A stretch of DNA of 59,775 nt. It comes from Streptomyces polyasparticus (lineage in GTDB: Bacteria > Actinomycetota > Actinomycetes > Streptomycetales > Streptomycetaceae). The position numbers and the translations under genes were made by a program. Positions 1 to 7,972 of this stretch are shown here, in pieces. The DNA lies in contig NZ_JACTVJ010000026.1 of assembly GCF_014493765.1 (NCBI RefSeq), positions 1 to 59,775 on the forward strand. Reading direction: 5' to 3'. Under the pieces are notes generated by a model, which saw only the letters and a program-made list of their open reading frames with translations, was not told the origin of the DNA and searched no databases. Numbering within the stretch: position 1 is the stretch's first letter; each line of letters starts with the position of its first letter.

Positions 1-67
1 CGACCACTTCCTGGCCTTCACCAGCATCGCCTGCACCCTCATCTGCTACCGCAGACTCACCAAATGA
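1..67 (+). CDS. IS transposase, 3' end only
   Basis: The first 67 bases encode the last 21 residues of a transposase in the frame beginning at base 2 (DHFLAF...CYRRLTK, then TGA at 65-67). This tail resembles the C-terminus of IS5/IS4-family DDE transposases. The bases that follow to about 80 probably contain the right end of that insertion sequence. The rest of the element lies outside the window, so family and integrity cannot be settled. Confidence 0.6.
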   Translation, partial: DHFLAFTSIACTLICYRRLTK

Positions 68-361
68 GATGACTTCTTATGGGGATCAGAGGCGGCGCCG
101 CCACCTACAAGTCCATCGTGACCCGCGGGTGGATGTTGTCAATCCGCTCGCCGCCCTCCTGCTGGGAACCGCCGCTCCGAGGATCTTCCGCGCCGTCACC
201 CGGTGCCTCCGCCGTTGACCCGCGGGCGACCGTGTCCATTCGAGAGGCGTGGAACATGCTCCAGGGGAATGCCTGGCGCAGAGGGCCGTGCGCGGCATGC
301 TGATCTGCTCGACTGGGAGGGACGCAACCGGAGAACTGGTACGTCGGTCCCGATGGTCAAC
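68..361. other. Intergenic stretch between IS end and Tn7-like module
   Basis: About 290 bases with no supported gene. The outer end of the Tn7-like module (the side next to tniQ) should lie here or further left. I see only one weak match, GTTGTCAA near 134-141, to the TnsB-type repeats found at 4691-4779, which is not enough to call an end. Confidence 0.4.
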
Positions 362-979
362 TCATTCCGGCATTGTGCGGGCTTGCGTGTAGTCGATGTA
401 GTGACGGATCCTGTGGTACTTGACCAAGTAGTCGTGGTGGTCCATCAACTCGATCCAGATCTGCCTTTTGTTCAGCGTCCTCCTGATCATCTTCTGGATC
501 AGGTGGGCGAGTTCGCCCGTGATGGGGTCGGACAGCTGCCCCGTCTCTGTGCTGGTCAGGCGTGGGGTCTCCAGGGCGAAGCGGATGTCCCAGCAGCGGA
601 CGTTGTAGCGCTTGGCGAGCGTGCGGAGTTGCGTGCCCTTCAGCGCCTCTTGGGCGATGCGATGGGCCAGGTCCTGGCGCTGAGCGAAGGGATTCTTCCT
701 GGGAAAGCGTCGGCGTGGTCTGTTGGCGCCGCCCAGGGCGCTGGCGTCAGCCAGGGCACGCTCGAGTGCCTCGGGTGAGTGTCCTGCGACTGCGGCGAGG
801 TTTTCTAGGAGCGGCCTGGCGAACCACTGCGGAGGGCCGGAGAGGTAGCAGTGCAGGAAGCTGGGCTTGAGATGGTTGGCGCGAGCCAGCCGCCGGATAT
901 ACGAGTCGGAAGATTCACCAAGGCATGGGCGGACCCTGACTGGTAGTGGCGCAAACCGGGGCGGCACCTCGCTGTTCAT
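362..979 (-). CDS. tniQ: Short TniQ-family protein (Tn7-like target selection)
   Basis: A 205-residue protein. Its N-terminal block (PLPVRVRPCLGES, then SYIRRLARANHL) matches the opening of TniQ/TnsD proteins, which bind target DNA and recruit the TnsC ATPase. The start ATG at 979 overlaps the TnsC stop codon (TGATG), which fixes the start and indicates coupled translation. The C-terminal half is basic and helix-rich and may bind DNA. It is much shorter than typical TniQ (350 residues or more), and I do not see the usual run of zinc-binding cysteine pairs, so it is a minimal or divergent form. Confidence 0.72.
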   Translation of the reverse strand: MNSEVPPRFAPLPVRVRPCLGESSDSYIRRLARANHLKPSFLHCYLSGPPQWFARPLLENLAAVAGHSPEALERALADASALGGANRPRRRFPRKNPFAQRQDLAHRIAQEALKGTQLRTLAKRYNVRCWDIRFALETPRLTSTETGQLSDPITGELAHLIQKMIRRTLNKRQIWIELMDHHDYLVKYHRIRHYIDYTQARTMPE

Positions 980-2028
980 CAGGACGTCGTGGACTTCGTG
1001 GCCAGCGACGCCGCAGTGTGCGCGGAGTGGTCGAGCGGAATGGCCTGCAGGCTTCGCTTGGTGATCTTCTCGGTGCCGGTGAGGATGGCGTCGAGCGCGG
1101 CTCCGCGGATCGCGTGTGAGAGAGATCCGATCATGCCGCCGGCGTGGTCGTGCAGGAATCGGGCCAGGTCCGTGAGTGTGCCGGGGCGGTGGTCGTGCAG
1201 TCGCAGAGCGCCTTCCATGGTGGCGACCAGGCCCTGCCACTCGGTGTTGTAGGGGAAGGGACGGGAGGGGATCAGGGTGAAGCGGCCGGCGATCTGGGCG
1301 CCTCGCGTCCCGGACAGCAGACTGGATTCGGCGATGTCGATGCCGGCATAGACAAAGGTGGCGGCCAGACGCTCGGAGAAGTATTTGAGCGTGTCGGCGA
1401 CTTCGGCGCCGTGGCGACTGGTGAGCGAGATGTTGTGGAGTTCATCGACCAGCACCAGACCGGTGCGGGTGTCGGTGCAGACACCGACCACGGCCTCGAT
1501 GATGTCGGTCATGTTCGACCGGGCCCGCACTGGCAAGCCCAGGAACCGCGCGAACTCGGTCGCGATCATCCGGGCCGTTGCGGCAGGCGGGACGGTGACG
1601 TAGACGACCGGAATGCGGTCAGTGACGTGTGGGTGCCGGGCTCGGTCAAGGAGTTCGTGGGAGCGCCCCAACTGGGTGATGGCGATGGTCTTGCCGGTGC
1701 CAGCGGGGCCCGAAACGATCAGCCCGCGGCGGGCGCTGATCGCGTGGCGATTGAGCAGGACCAGCCGACGGCCGCAGATCGCCGTCTTCTCGACGAACGA
1801 GGTGGCGATCGTGAGCATGCGGGCGTGATGGTCCAGGCGGTCTTCGTCGTAGAGGTCCCGCTCCGGCGCTGACATTCGCCGCCGAGCGCTCCGGGAGGCC
1901 AGAGCCGGGGGCTCGGGCGGGCTGTCGATGAACCTGCGCCATCCGGTCAGGGTGTTTAGCTGTCGGCCGGCCTCGGCGTCGGCGTCCCGCAAGATGGTGC
2001 GCCGGGCTGCCGGGTTGGAGAGGGTCAC
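979..2028 (-). CDS. tnsC: TnsC/TniB-type AAA+ transposition ATPase
   Basis: A 349-residue AAA+ ATPase with Walker A GPAGTGKT at about residues 107-114 and Walker B LVLVDELHN near 190-200. In Tn7 and Tn5053 relatives this protein links target selection (TniQ) to the transposase. The GTG start at 2028 overlaps the tnsB stop (GTGA), and the stop overlaps the tniQ start, so it lies inside a tight tnsA-tnsB-tnsC-tniQ operon. Length and gene order fit TnsC/TniB. A plain IstB-type helper is less likely because of the flanking tnsA and tniQ. Confidence 0.85.
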   Translation of the reverse strand: MTLSNPAARRTILRDADAEAGRQLNTLTGWRRFIDSPPEPPALASRSARRRMSAPERDLYDEDRLDHHARMLTIATSFVEKTAICGRRLVLLNRHAISARRGLIVSGPAGTGKTIAITQLGRSHELLDRARHPHVTDRIPVVYVTVPPAATARMIATEFARFLGLPVRARSNMTDIIEAVVGVCTDTRTGLVLVDELHNISLTSRHGAEVADTLKYFSERLAATFVYAGIDIAESSLLSGTRGAQIAGRFTLIPSRPFPYNTEWQGLVATMEGALRLHDHRPGTLTDLARFLHDHAGGMIGSLSHAIRGAALDAILTGTEKITKRSLQAIPLDHSAHTAASLATKSTTS

Positions 2029-3911
2029 GTGCGCCTCCAGGGGTTGGCGAGTGGGTCGAACAGGCCCAGCGGGACGACCTTGTCGGAGGCTTCGGTCTCC
2101 TCATCCGTCGGTTCGCTGTCGGCCGGCGGATCGGGGATCGCCCGGTTCGGGGCCGTTGCCCGGGTGCGGGCGGCGATTCGGCGGTCTTTCTGAGACCGTT
2201 TGGCTGGAGCGACTTGCTCGCTCAGGGGGCCGTCGTGGGCACGCCTGAGCAGATCGGCCGCCACATCCGCGATCTGGGCCTCGCCCACATTCCTCGGCGC
2301 CTGTTGACGGGCGTGGGCCCAGGCCATCTCACCGAACGGGACGCCGACCCGGTGCAGATGCCGCCAGAACACGGTGATCCACCGCTCGCTTCCGCCACGG
2401 CGGTCCCGTACCCAGATCCGAGACACGTCGTAGGGGTCGTGGTGAATCTCCCACAAGCCGTTCTTCTCCGCGATGCCGGAGCGCTGACGTCGCAGCGGAT
2501 TCAACTCCGGGCTGTCGTACGTGCGGTGGTTGATCTTGATGCCGTAGGCGTTGATCGCCTGCCACCGTTCCGGCAGCAACTCGACATAGTCCTCACCGCT
2601 CAGCGGGGCCGCAATGTAGCCGCACGACTCCAGCAGCATCGCGTACTTCTCGTTCGGCGAGAAGGCCCGCTTCGGTGCGGCCGGGTCTCGCAGGGAGTCA
2701 TGCGGCCGGTTCTGCCAGACGGCGACGATCCACTCGTCCAGCAGTTCCTGCAGCTCGGGCAGCGACCACAACGGTCCGTCCTCCAAGCGACGACCCCGGC
2801 GCTCCACTGACCGCCCGGTGTAGCCGGTGACGAACTGCGCGAACAGCGTCGCCACCGACCCCAGGGTCTTCTCGATCACCCCCTTCTCGAAAGGCGACGC
2901 CTTGTGTGTCGGCTGCAGCGTGATACCCAAGAAGCGGCAGGAAGACTGGAAGTTGTGCGAGATGAACACCTTGCCGTGGTCACAGACGACCGTCTCCGGA
3001 ACGATCACCGGCCTCGCCGCCGCATGCTCCAGCCGTTCGTCCAAGGCCAGCAGCCGTCGGTGCGGCAGTACCGACCTTGACATGCGCAGTGACTCCGACC
3101 AGCCCGGACGCATCATCTCCGGCGTGATGCTGCGGGCCACGAGGGCGGAGGCATCGGCCGCCTTCGTCGTCGGCCGCAGCACCGCCGCAGTGATCGATCT
3201 GGATGCGATGTCGACCAGCGCGGTCAGCTCGACCTTCTCCGCGATGCCGTCGTCCAGCCGCACCAGCACATCCAGCGGACTGGAGTCGATCTGCATCAAC
3301 TCGCCCGGCGCGACGGCGGGCACCTCTCCGAACGGGCCGGCCGGACGCGTATGCAGCGAGCGGCGCGTGGTGGCCGAGCCGGTCGCGTGCGTCCCGACGG
3401 CCAGCTTGTCGAACAACCGGTACAGCGTGCGATCCGTAGGCAGCTCGATGCCGTCGCCATCGTCGCGGGACGCCATGATCTGTTTCGTCCGCCAGATGAT
3501 GAATCCGACGGTCTTTGAGGAGGCATCGGCCGTCTCATCGACGGCCTGACGCATCGCGTCCACCACCGCTGGAGCGATCCGCCCGAAGGGCGGCAGCTGC
3601 TTGGCCGACCGGCCATCGGCCAACCCGACCAGCCCGTCGCGGCGATAGCGATGACGCCGCTGCTTGATACCACTGGCCGTCACCCGATGGCCCGCCGCCT
3701 TCAACTCGGCCGCCTTGGCCCGCTCCCGCTCCGCCAGCGAGTGCCGCCTGGGGTCGAACTCCGGCCGTGGCACCGCCCCCAGGGGAGCATCCGGCGGCAA
3801 ACCGTGCAGCACCTCCAGGATGTGACTCTCCCACCAACGGGCCTGGTCAGCAGCCTTCTTGGGGAACTCTTCGATCCGGGCCGTCGGCGGAACCCGCCTC
3901 CCCTCCTCCAT
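2025..3911 (-). CDS. tnsB: TnsB/TniA-type DDE transposase (rve integrase fold)
   Basis: A 628-residue transposase. It has an N-terminal helix-turn-helix region and then an rve core with candidate catalytic residues in QIDSSPLD (D), VVCDHGKVF (D) and FEKGVIEKTLG (E). The C-terminal Mu-type beta-barrel region is followed by an acidic, proline-rich tail, as expected for a TnsC-binding tail. It should cut and join the transposon 3' ends. The ATG at 3911 overlaps the tnsA stop (TGATG). An open frame continues upstream to 4691, but that stretch is the tnsA gene read in another frame, so the downstream start is preferred. All key residues are present and the gene looks intact. Confidence 0.88.
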   Translation of the reverse strand: MEEGRRVPPTARIEEFPKKAADQARWWESHILEVLHGLPPDAPLGAVPRPEFDPRRHSLAERERAKAAELKAAGHRVTASGIKQRRHRYRRDGLVGLADGRSAKQLPPFGRIAPAVVDAMRQAVDETADASSKTVGFIIWRTKQIMASRDDGDGIELPTDRTLYRLFDKLAVGTHATGSATTRRSLHTRPAGPFGEVPAVAPGELMQIDSSPLDVLVRLDDGIAEKVELTALVDIASRSITAAVLRPTTKAADASALVARSITPEMMRPGWSESLRMSRSVLPHRRLLALDERLEHAAARPVIVPETVVCDHGKVFISHNFQSSCRFLGITLQPTHKASPFEKGVIEKTLGSVATLFAQFVTGYTGRSVERRGRRLEDGPLWSLPELQELLDEWIVAVWQNRPHDSLRDPAAPKRAFSPNEKYAMLLESCGYIAAPLSGEDYVELLPERWQAINAYGIKINHRTYDSPELNPLRRQRSGIAEKNGLWEIHHDPYDVSRIWVRDRRGGSERWITVFWRHLHRVGVPFGEMAWAHARQQAPRNVGEAQIADVAADLLRRAHDGPLSEQVAPAKRSQKDRRIAARTRATAPNRAIPDPPADSEPTDEETEASDKVVPLGLFDPLANPWRRT

Positions 3912-4660
3912 CAGGCGCCCCCACCGGCTAGGTGCACGACCGTATGCGGGCCCATCAGCTCGACCGCCAACCTCACGGCGGCCAGCTCCTGCCGCCACAG
4001 CAGGTGGAACAACACGGGCAGTGTCGCGAGCCGGTCGCCGGCCTTCTCGGCCCCGGCCAAGAGCGGCCCAGGGCGCGCAAAGACTTCCATCAGCCGGGCT
4101 GCGACCGGATGTTGTCGACAGCGGGGGTGACGGTAGCGCGACAACCACCGCACGTTCGCCAGCAACACCGGCTCCGGCCTCCCCACCCGCTCGAAGCCCC
4201 ACCCGGCCTCGGTGCAGGCCCTGCGCGTCACATCGAACGCCGCGGCATCGCGCGGCGCGATCTGATCGTCGTCGCGCACATCGACGACCACGGCCGAACC
4301 GTCCGCGCGGCGCACGAAGAAGTCTGGGGCATGCCGACGCGCACGCGTCCCGTCGTGCCAGTGCAACCAGAACGGCTGGGAGGCGATCCCCACCACGGCG
4401 GGGTCGAAATCCATGAGCACGAGCCGGTCCCGCTCCAGCCACGACTCGAAGCCGACATGCTGCCCGGTCGTCGCCGCCCAGTACCAGCCCGGGAAATGAC
4501 GCCCACCCTTCGGCCACCGAAACGGCCGCACCGGACGAACATCCTCGAACCTGACCGTGACGCAGTCCAGCAGCGGGCGCCGAAGACGCGCACCAACGCC
4601 CTGCCGGCACGACACCTCGACGTACGGCATGGCCCCGTCGACCCCAGCAGGTACGGCCAT
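3911..4660 (-). CDS. tnsA: TnsA-like endonuclease subunit
   Basis: A 249-residue protein with a restriction-endonuclease-like core: a Glu in FESWLERDRL, an Asp in HAPDFF and a following VVVDVR strand. In Tn7, TnsA cuts the 5' ends of the transposon so that it is fully excised. The usual final lysine of the PD-(D/E)xK motif appears as Arg (DVR), so cleavage activity is uncertain. The ATG at 4660 has a GGGGGTG-type ribosome site; a GTG at 4687 is also possible. It is first in the operon, directly beside the end repeats. Confidence 0.75.
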   Translation of the reverse strand: MAVPAGVDGAMPYVEVSCRQGVGARLRRPLLDCVTVRFEDVRPVRPFRWPKGGRHFPGWYWAATTGQHVGFESWLERDRLVLMDFDPAVVGIASQPFWLHWHDGTRARRHAPDFFVRRADGSAVVVDVRDDDQIAPRDAAAFDVTRRACTEAGWGFERVGRPEPVLLANVRWLSRYRHPRCRQHPVAARLMEVFARPGPLLAGAEKAGDRLATLPVLFHLLWRQELAAVRLAVELMGPHTVVHLAGGGA

Positions 4661-4690
4661 GCGACACCCCCAGCCTGCGCACCCCACACA

Positions 4691-4779
4691 ACTAGGTTCG
4701 CTGTCAAAGAAGCCGAAACGACTGGGTTCGCTGTCAAACGCCTCGATTGGATGACAAAGCGACTGGCTTCGTTGTCAAA
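4691..4779. repeat. Tn7-like transposon end: repeated TnsB-type binding sites
   Basis: Three near-identical 18-mers, ACT(A/G)GG/CTTCG(C/T)TGTCAAA, lie at 4691-4708, 4721-4738 and 4762-4779, with a weaker relative (TTGGATGACAAAG) near 4747-4759. Spacings are 30 and 41 bases. Arrays of short spaced direct repeats at the termini are characteristic TnsB-binding sites in Tn7-like elements. The array sits just upstream of tnsA, the expected place for the transposase-side end. Confidence 0.65.
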
Positions 4780-4797
4780 GGACAGCAGTTCGCCGGT

Positions 4798-4885
4798 GGC
4801 AGACGAGGAAGATCCCCAAAGGGCTGGTGGACGTCGCAACAGCATGTCAACCTGAACGACCTTCCGGAAAATTCCAGGTCAGAGA
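4798..4885 (+). repeat. Long-range direct repeat, left copy (~88 bp leader)
   Basis: This segment aligns over its whole length with 54320-54406. Both begin GGCAGACGAGGAAGA, share CATGTCAAC in the middle and CCGGAAA further on, and finish CCAGGTCAGAGA. Each copy lies just before a small gene on the same strand. It could be a shared 5' leader, a regulatory RNA element or a relic of recombination; the sequence alone does not decide. Confidence 0.6.
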
Positions 4886-4894
4886 GGTGATGCT

Positions 4895-5266
4895 GTGGCA
4901 TTGGATGCGGCGCAACACGGATTCGCCACCACGGTCGCCGCTTTGCGGCTCCGCTCCTGGAAGCTCGGTGCCGGCCAGGCGATGGACGTCATCGACCAGT
5001 TCTCGCAGGCCGATTTCACCCACATCGTCGACGACCGCGCCGACGTGCACATCGGCTCCCGCGACGGCCGGTTCTACCTCGGCTACTTCCCGAACGGTCG
5101 GCCCGGCGGTGCCGACGAGGACTGGGTGACCGGCGAGGGCTGGGTCATCGCGGTTACCGGCACCGCGAACGTCCCCGGCTACCGGATCGCCTTCTCCACG
5201 GACACGCCGGCGGAGATCGTCGCCGATGCCGTAGCGCGGATCCTGTCCACCTCCCGGCCCCTGTGA
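4895..5266 (+). CDS. DUF317-type protein
   Basis: A 123-residue protein starting at GTG 4895, with AGAGAGG about 8 bases upstream. The centre (SRDGRFYLGYFPNG, then GWVIAVTGTA) and the end (FSTDTPAEIVADAVARIL) match the DUF317 family, a domain of unknown function common in Streptomyces and its plasmids and islands. There is no signal peptide or membrane segment. It is the first of three closely spaced plus-strand genes, and the third also carries DUF317-like repeats. Confidence 0.7.
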   Translation: MALDAAQHGFATTVAALRLRSWKLGAGQAMDVIDQFSQADFTHIVDDRADVHIGSRDGRFYLGYFPNGRPGGADEDWVTGEGWVIAVTGTANVPGYRIAFSTDTPAEIVADAVARILSTSRPL

Positions 5267-5352
5267 CGGGCACGTCCGCCCTCCCTATATATGCGCTCCG
5301 CGTACCCTGCCCCTGCTCGCGCGGATTCGTCCGCTACCGCTAGGAGAACGCC

Positions 5353-5655
5353 TTGGACCCGCACTCGCCCGAGATGACCGTCGGCGACATCATCGACGCG
5401 CTGTCCGCCTTCGACCGTGACACACCCGCACGTCTTGCCATCAACCCCTTCTTCCCCATGGCCCACCGCTTGGGCGGCGTGGAGAAGTCGGTGGACGAGC
5501 ACGGCCGGCCGGTGGTCTATATCGCCGAGTCGCCGGAGGCCGAGCAGTTCGGCCCCCTGCCGCCCGCCGTGGCGGTCGCCCTGGCCTGGCAGGGTCCGGT
5601 CGATGCACCCCCGCGCCGCCGACGCGGCGCCACCCGGCCGAACGACGGCCACTGA
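5353..5655 (+). CDS. Hypothetical acidic protein next to DUF317 genes
   Basis: A 100-residue protein from a TTG start at 5353, with AGGAG centred about 8 bases upstream. The first 80 residues look like a compact alpha/beta fold (MTVGDIIDALSAF, then PVVYIAESPEAEQFG), and the last 20 are basic and disordered. I do not recognise a family. It lies between the two DUF317 genes on the same strand, so joint expression is likely. Confidence 0.6.
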   Translation: MDPHSPEMTVGDIIDALSAFDRDTPARLAINPFFPMAHRLGGVEKSVDEHGRPVVYIAESPEAEQFGPLPPAVAVALAWQGPVDAPPRRRRGATRPNDGH

Positions 5656-5682
5656 CCCAACCTCGAACCGACGGAGGCGCCC

Positions 5683-6435
5683 CTGCACCCGCACCACCCC
5701 ATCGATCCCTCCCACCCCGTCTCGCCCGACCCGACGTACTGGGTCGCCCCGCGCCACCTGGCCGGCGATGACGGCGTCCTCGCCGAGCGGATCGGCGACA
5801 CCCTGACCGACCTCGGCTGGCGCATGTGGCCGACGTCCCGCAATTCCCTGCTGTACGTGAGCCCCGACGGCCTGCGCGGCGCCGAGTGGATCCTCGCCTC
5901 CTACCCGTTCGAGCTGGGCGGCCTCCCGGTGGCCTGGCAGATGTCGGCCCGCCCGCACCCGGACTCGGCGCTCACCGAGTGGAACGCCTACTTCACCGCC
6001 GGCGTACCGCACGAGGCGCTCACTGATTTCCTGCTTGCGCTCGACGCGAGCGAGACCCCCGACGCCGGGCTCGAGAACGCCGAGGCGGTGCTCACCGCGC
6101 TCACCGCCCGCGGGTGGCTGCGCGACATGGACCGCCCGCGTACGACCGCCACGGACCCGGGCTTCTCCACGACCGTCTCGCTGGAGATTCTGCCGCCACT
6201 CATCCGCGACGCCGACCCCCGCGATGACCTTCTGGGGTGGCAGGCGTGGGCGGAGCCCGTTCTGGGGGCTCCGTACCTGTGGTGCGCGAGCTACAGCGCG
6301 AGCGCCCCGCACGAGCTGGTCGCGGCCTTTGCCTCCTCGCTCGCAGCACCTGGCCCGGTACCGCGTCGGATGCTGCCCGAGGGGGCAGAGGACCGTCTCA
6401 CCGTCGTCCGCCGCGCGGATAGCAGCTGTACATAG
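5683..6435 (+). CDS. Two-repeat DUF317 protein with probable CTG start
   Basis: A DUF317-type protein of about 250 residues. One repeat is near residues 15-125 (SLLYVSPDGLRGAEWILASYPFE) and a second is near 145-235 (GWQAWAEPVLGAPYLWCASYSASAPHELVAAFASSL). The first ATG at 5824 would remove the conserved DUF317 opening (YWVAPRHLAGDDG). The frame opens only after the previous gene's stop at 5653-5655 and holds no ATG, GTG or TTG before 5824. A CTG at 5683, six bases after GGAGG, restores the whole domain. That makes a CTG start the best reading. Confidence 0.65.
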   Translation: MHPHHPIDPSHPVSPDPTYWVAPRHLAGDDGVLAERIGDTLTDLGWRMWPTSRNSLLYVSPDGLRGAEWILASYPFELGGLPVAWQMSARPHPDSALTEWNAYFTAGVPHEALTDFLLALDASETPDAGLENAEAVLTALTARGWLRDMDRPRTTATDPGFSTTVSLEILPPLIRDADPRDDLLGWQAWAEPVLGAPYLWCASYSASAPHELVAAFASSLAAPGPVPRRMLPEGAEDRLTVVRRADSSCT

Positions 6436-6480
6436 CTGCCGACCGCGGTGGGGATCGACGGGCGTGATGCCCCTTCTTCC

Positions 6481-6527
6481 AGGCCCGGTGGTGCCGCTCT
6501 CCTCATGAGGGCGGCACCACCGGGCCT
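6481..6527 (+). terminator. Perfect 17-bp hairpin terminator
   Basis: The arms 6481-6497 (AGGCCCGGTGGTGCCGC) and 6511-6527 pair perfectly over 17 bp with a 13-base loop, followed by TCG. It lies 46 bases after the DUF317 gene stop, between convergent genes, and fits an actinomycete intrinsic terminator without a strict U-tract. Confidence 0.85.
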
Positions 6528-6600
6528 TCGCCGTACCGGCATCGGCAGGCTACGAGCCAGGCGAACTGCGTGTCGACGGCTGATCTCCGTGTACGACGAA

Positions 6601-6647
6601 GCCCCGGTGTCCGGGCCTGTCGGAAAGAGAGGCCCGGACACCGGGGC
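6601..6647 (-). terminator. Perfect 18-bp hairpin terminator
   Basis: The arms 6601-6618 (GCCCCGGTGTCCGGGCCT) and 6630-6647 pair perfectly over 18 bp around an 11-base loop. It lies 16 bases beyond the stop of the minus-strand lipoprotein gene. With 6481-6527 it forms a back-to-back pair insulating two convergent units. Confidence 0.85.
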
Positions 6648-6662
6648 AGGCGGAGGAGCGGA

Positions 6663-7349
6663 TCAGTGGGCAGTGCGCACCTTGGCGAGCGCCTTGTCCA
6701 GGTGGGTGTCCACTAGGCCCGGCGAGCCGGAGACGATGACCAGGATGTTGCCGGTGCGGATTGCCGTCTGCTTGACGACGCTGCGCTGCCCGCCGGCGGT
6801 AAAGGTGAGCAGTTGGCTCCACTGCTCGTCGCCGAGGTCCGGCGCGGCCGACTTCTCGGTGCCCATGTCGATGACCGTGCTCCCCGAAGCCACCTGGTAC
6901 GAGGGGCAGGAGAGCATCGCGTCGAAGACTTTCGAGATGCCAGTGGACAGCTTCGAGGCGCTGTCGCTGAACAGCTCCTCGCTCACTTCGGAGGTGCTGC
7001 TGCCGGTGTAGGCGAAGGACACCTTCGCCTTGCGGGCGAAGTCGAGGCCGGAGCCGGTGGCTGTGTCGCCGCCGAGCTTCTCCAGCACCGGGCAGCCGAT
7101 GACGGTCACGTCGTCGTTGCGGCGAGGGGGCTCGGGCTTACGGGTGTAGCCCTCGCCCAGGTCGCTCTCGTTCAGCAGCCGCTGGTTCAGCTGGGCCAAC
7201 GACAGCGGCGCGGATGCCGAGGGTGTGCTGCCGCCCCGGTGTGCGGAGGCGGAGGAGTCGGCCGAGTCGGCATGGCCGGCGCAGCCGGTCAGTGAGAAGG
7301 AGATGCAGACGGCGCTCAGGCCGAGGGCGGTCGTGGTGGAACGGCGCAT
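6663..7349 (-). CDS. Secreted lipoprotein, function unknown
   Basis: A 228-residue precursor with a short basic N-terminus, a hydrophobic stretch and a lipobox LTGC at residues 20-23, so it should be lipid-anchored outside the membrane. A Ser/Ala-rich linker is followed by a globular region with two Cys (VIGCPVLEKL, LSCPSYQV) that may form a disulfide. The overall pattern resembles the many Streptomyces lipoproteins with a PknH-sensor-like or LppX-like extracellular domain, but I cannot assign a family. It is a single-gene unit with its own terminator. Confidence 0.75.
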   Translation of the reverse strand: MRRSTTTALGLSAVCISFSLTGCAGHADSADSSASAHRGGSTPSASAPLSLAQLNQRLLNESDLGEGYTRKPEPPRRNDDVTVIGCPVLEKLGGDTATGSGLDFARKAKVSFAYTGSSTSEVSEELFSDSASKLSTGISKVFDAMLSCPSYQVASGSTVIDMGTEKSAAPDLGDEQWSQLLTFTAGGQRSVVKQTAIRTGNILVIVSGSPGLVDTHLDKALAKVRTAH

Positions 7350-7446
7350 ACGGAAACCCCTTGGGTGATGCGAGACGGATGGTCTGACCGGGTCGGCCCT
7401 CCGGGCGCCGACGAACGCAGGGGTGAGGGAAGGGGTTTCGCGTATC

Positions 7447-7890
7447 TCAGTGGCCGAGGTGGCGCAGGCCGTCTTCGAGGGTGGGGTGGAAGTGATCGAC
7501 CGGACCGGAGTTGCGGTTGTACCAGGCGCTGTCTAGCCGGGTCTCCTCTGCTTCGTGGCCGGCCTCGCAGCGCAGCCACACCGAGTCGTCGCGCATGTTG
7601 AAGACGATCCAGTTCCGGTACGCACCGCAATGACACGCGTGGACTTCGCCGTCGATGACGAGCGGCAGGTCCCAGCGCATCATGAAGCCCGACACGTCCT
7701 GGCGGCACGGTGCCCGGAACTCCGGCGGCAGGAAGTCGGGCACCACCGGGACCTCGGCCGGCGCGGCCGGGGCCGACGCAGCAACCGGGGCGGGAGCCTC
7801 GGGCCACTCAGTGTGCATGGCCAGCAGCGCCTGGCCGGCACGCTGGGCTTCACGGAACTCGCGGTCAGCACGCGTGGTGCGTCGGAACAT
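7447..7890 (-). CDS. Hypothetical protein downstream of the relaxase
   Basis: A 147-residue protein starting at ATG 7890, with GGAG a few bases upstream. After an Ala/Pro-rich linker, the C-terminal half (residues 65-147) has a pair CHCG and later CEAGHE, which could bind metal, and many aromatic residues. No family recognised. It follows the relaxase gene after 82 bases; a 12-bp palindrome GTTGAATTCAAC (7966-7977) spanning the relaxase stop may be a promoter or operator for it. Confidence 0.6.
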   Translation of the reverse strand: MFRRTTRADREFREAQRAGQALLAMHTEWPEAPAPVAASAPAAPAEVPVVPDFLPPEFRAPCRQDVSGFMMRWDLPLVIDGEVHACHCGAYRNWIVFNMRDDSVWLRCEAGHEAEETRLDSAWYNRNSGPVDHFHPTLEDGLRHLGH

Positions 7891-7972
7891 GCCGTCTCCA
7901 TCTCTGTCGTCTCGCCTGCACGAGGAGAGTGCCGCAAGTCCTTGACCTGCTGCAACTCTAAGATTGTTGAAT

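Noticed and set aside
2025-4691. 888-codon open frame starting in the tnsA region
   Set aside because: Its first 260 codons overlap tnsA in another frame and show no domain; the ATG at 3911 overlapping the tnsA stop is the better tnsB start.
362-4779. CRISPR-associated transposon
   Set aside because: No cas genes and no repeat-spacer array are seen anywhere in the window; the spaced 18-mers are too few and match TnsB sites.
5179-6312. 377-codon minus-strand frame opposite the DUF317 genes
   Set aside because: No domain, Gly/Arg-rich translation, and no ribosome site; opposite to supported plus-strand genes.
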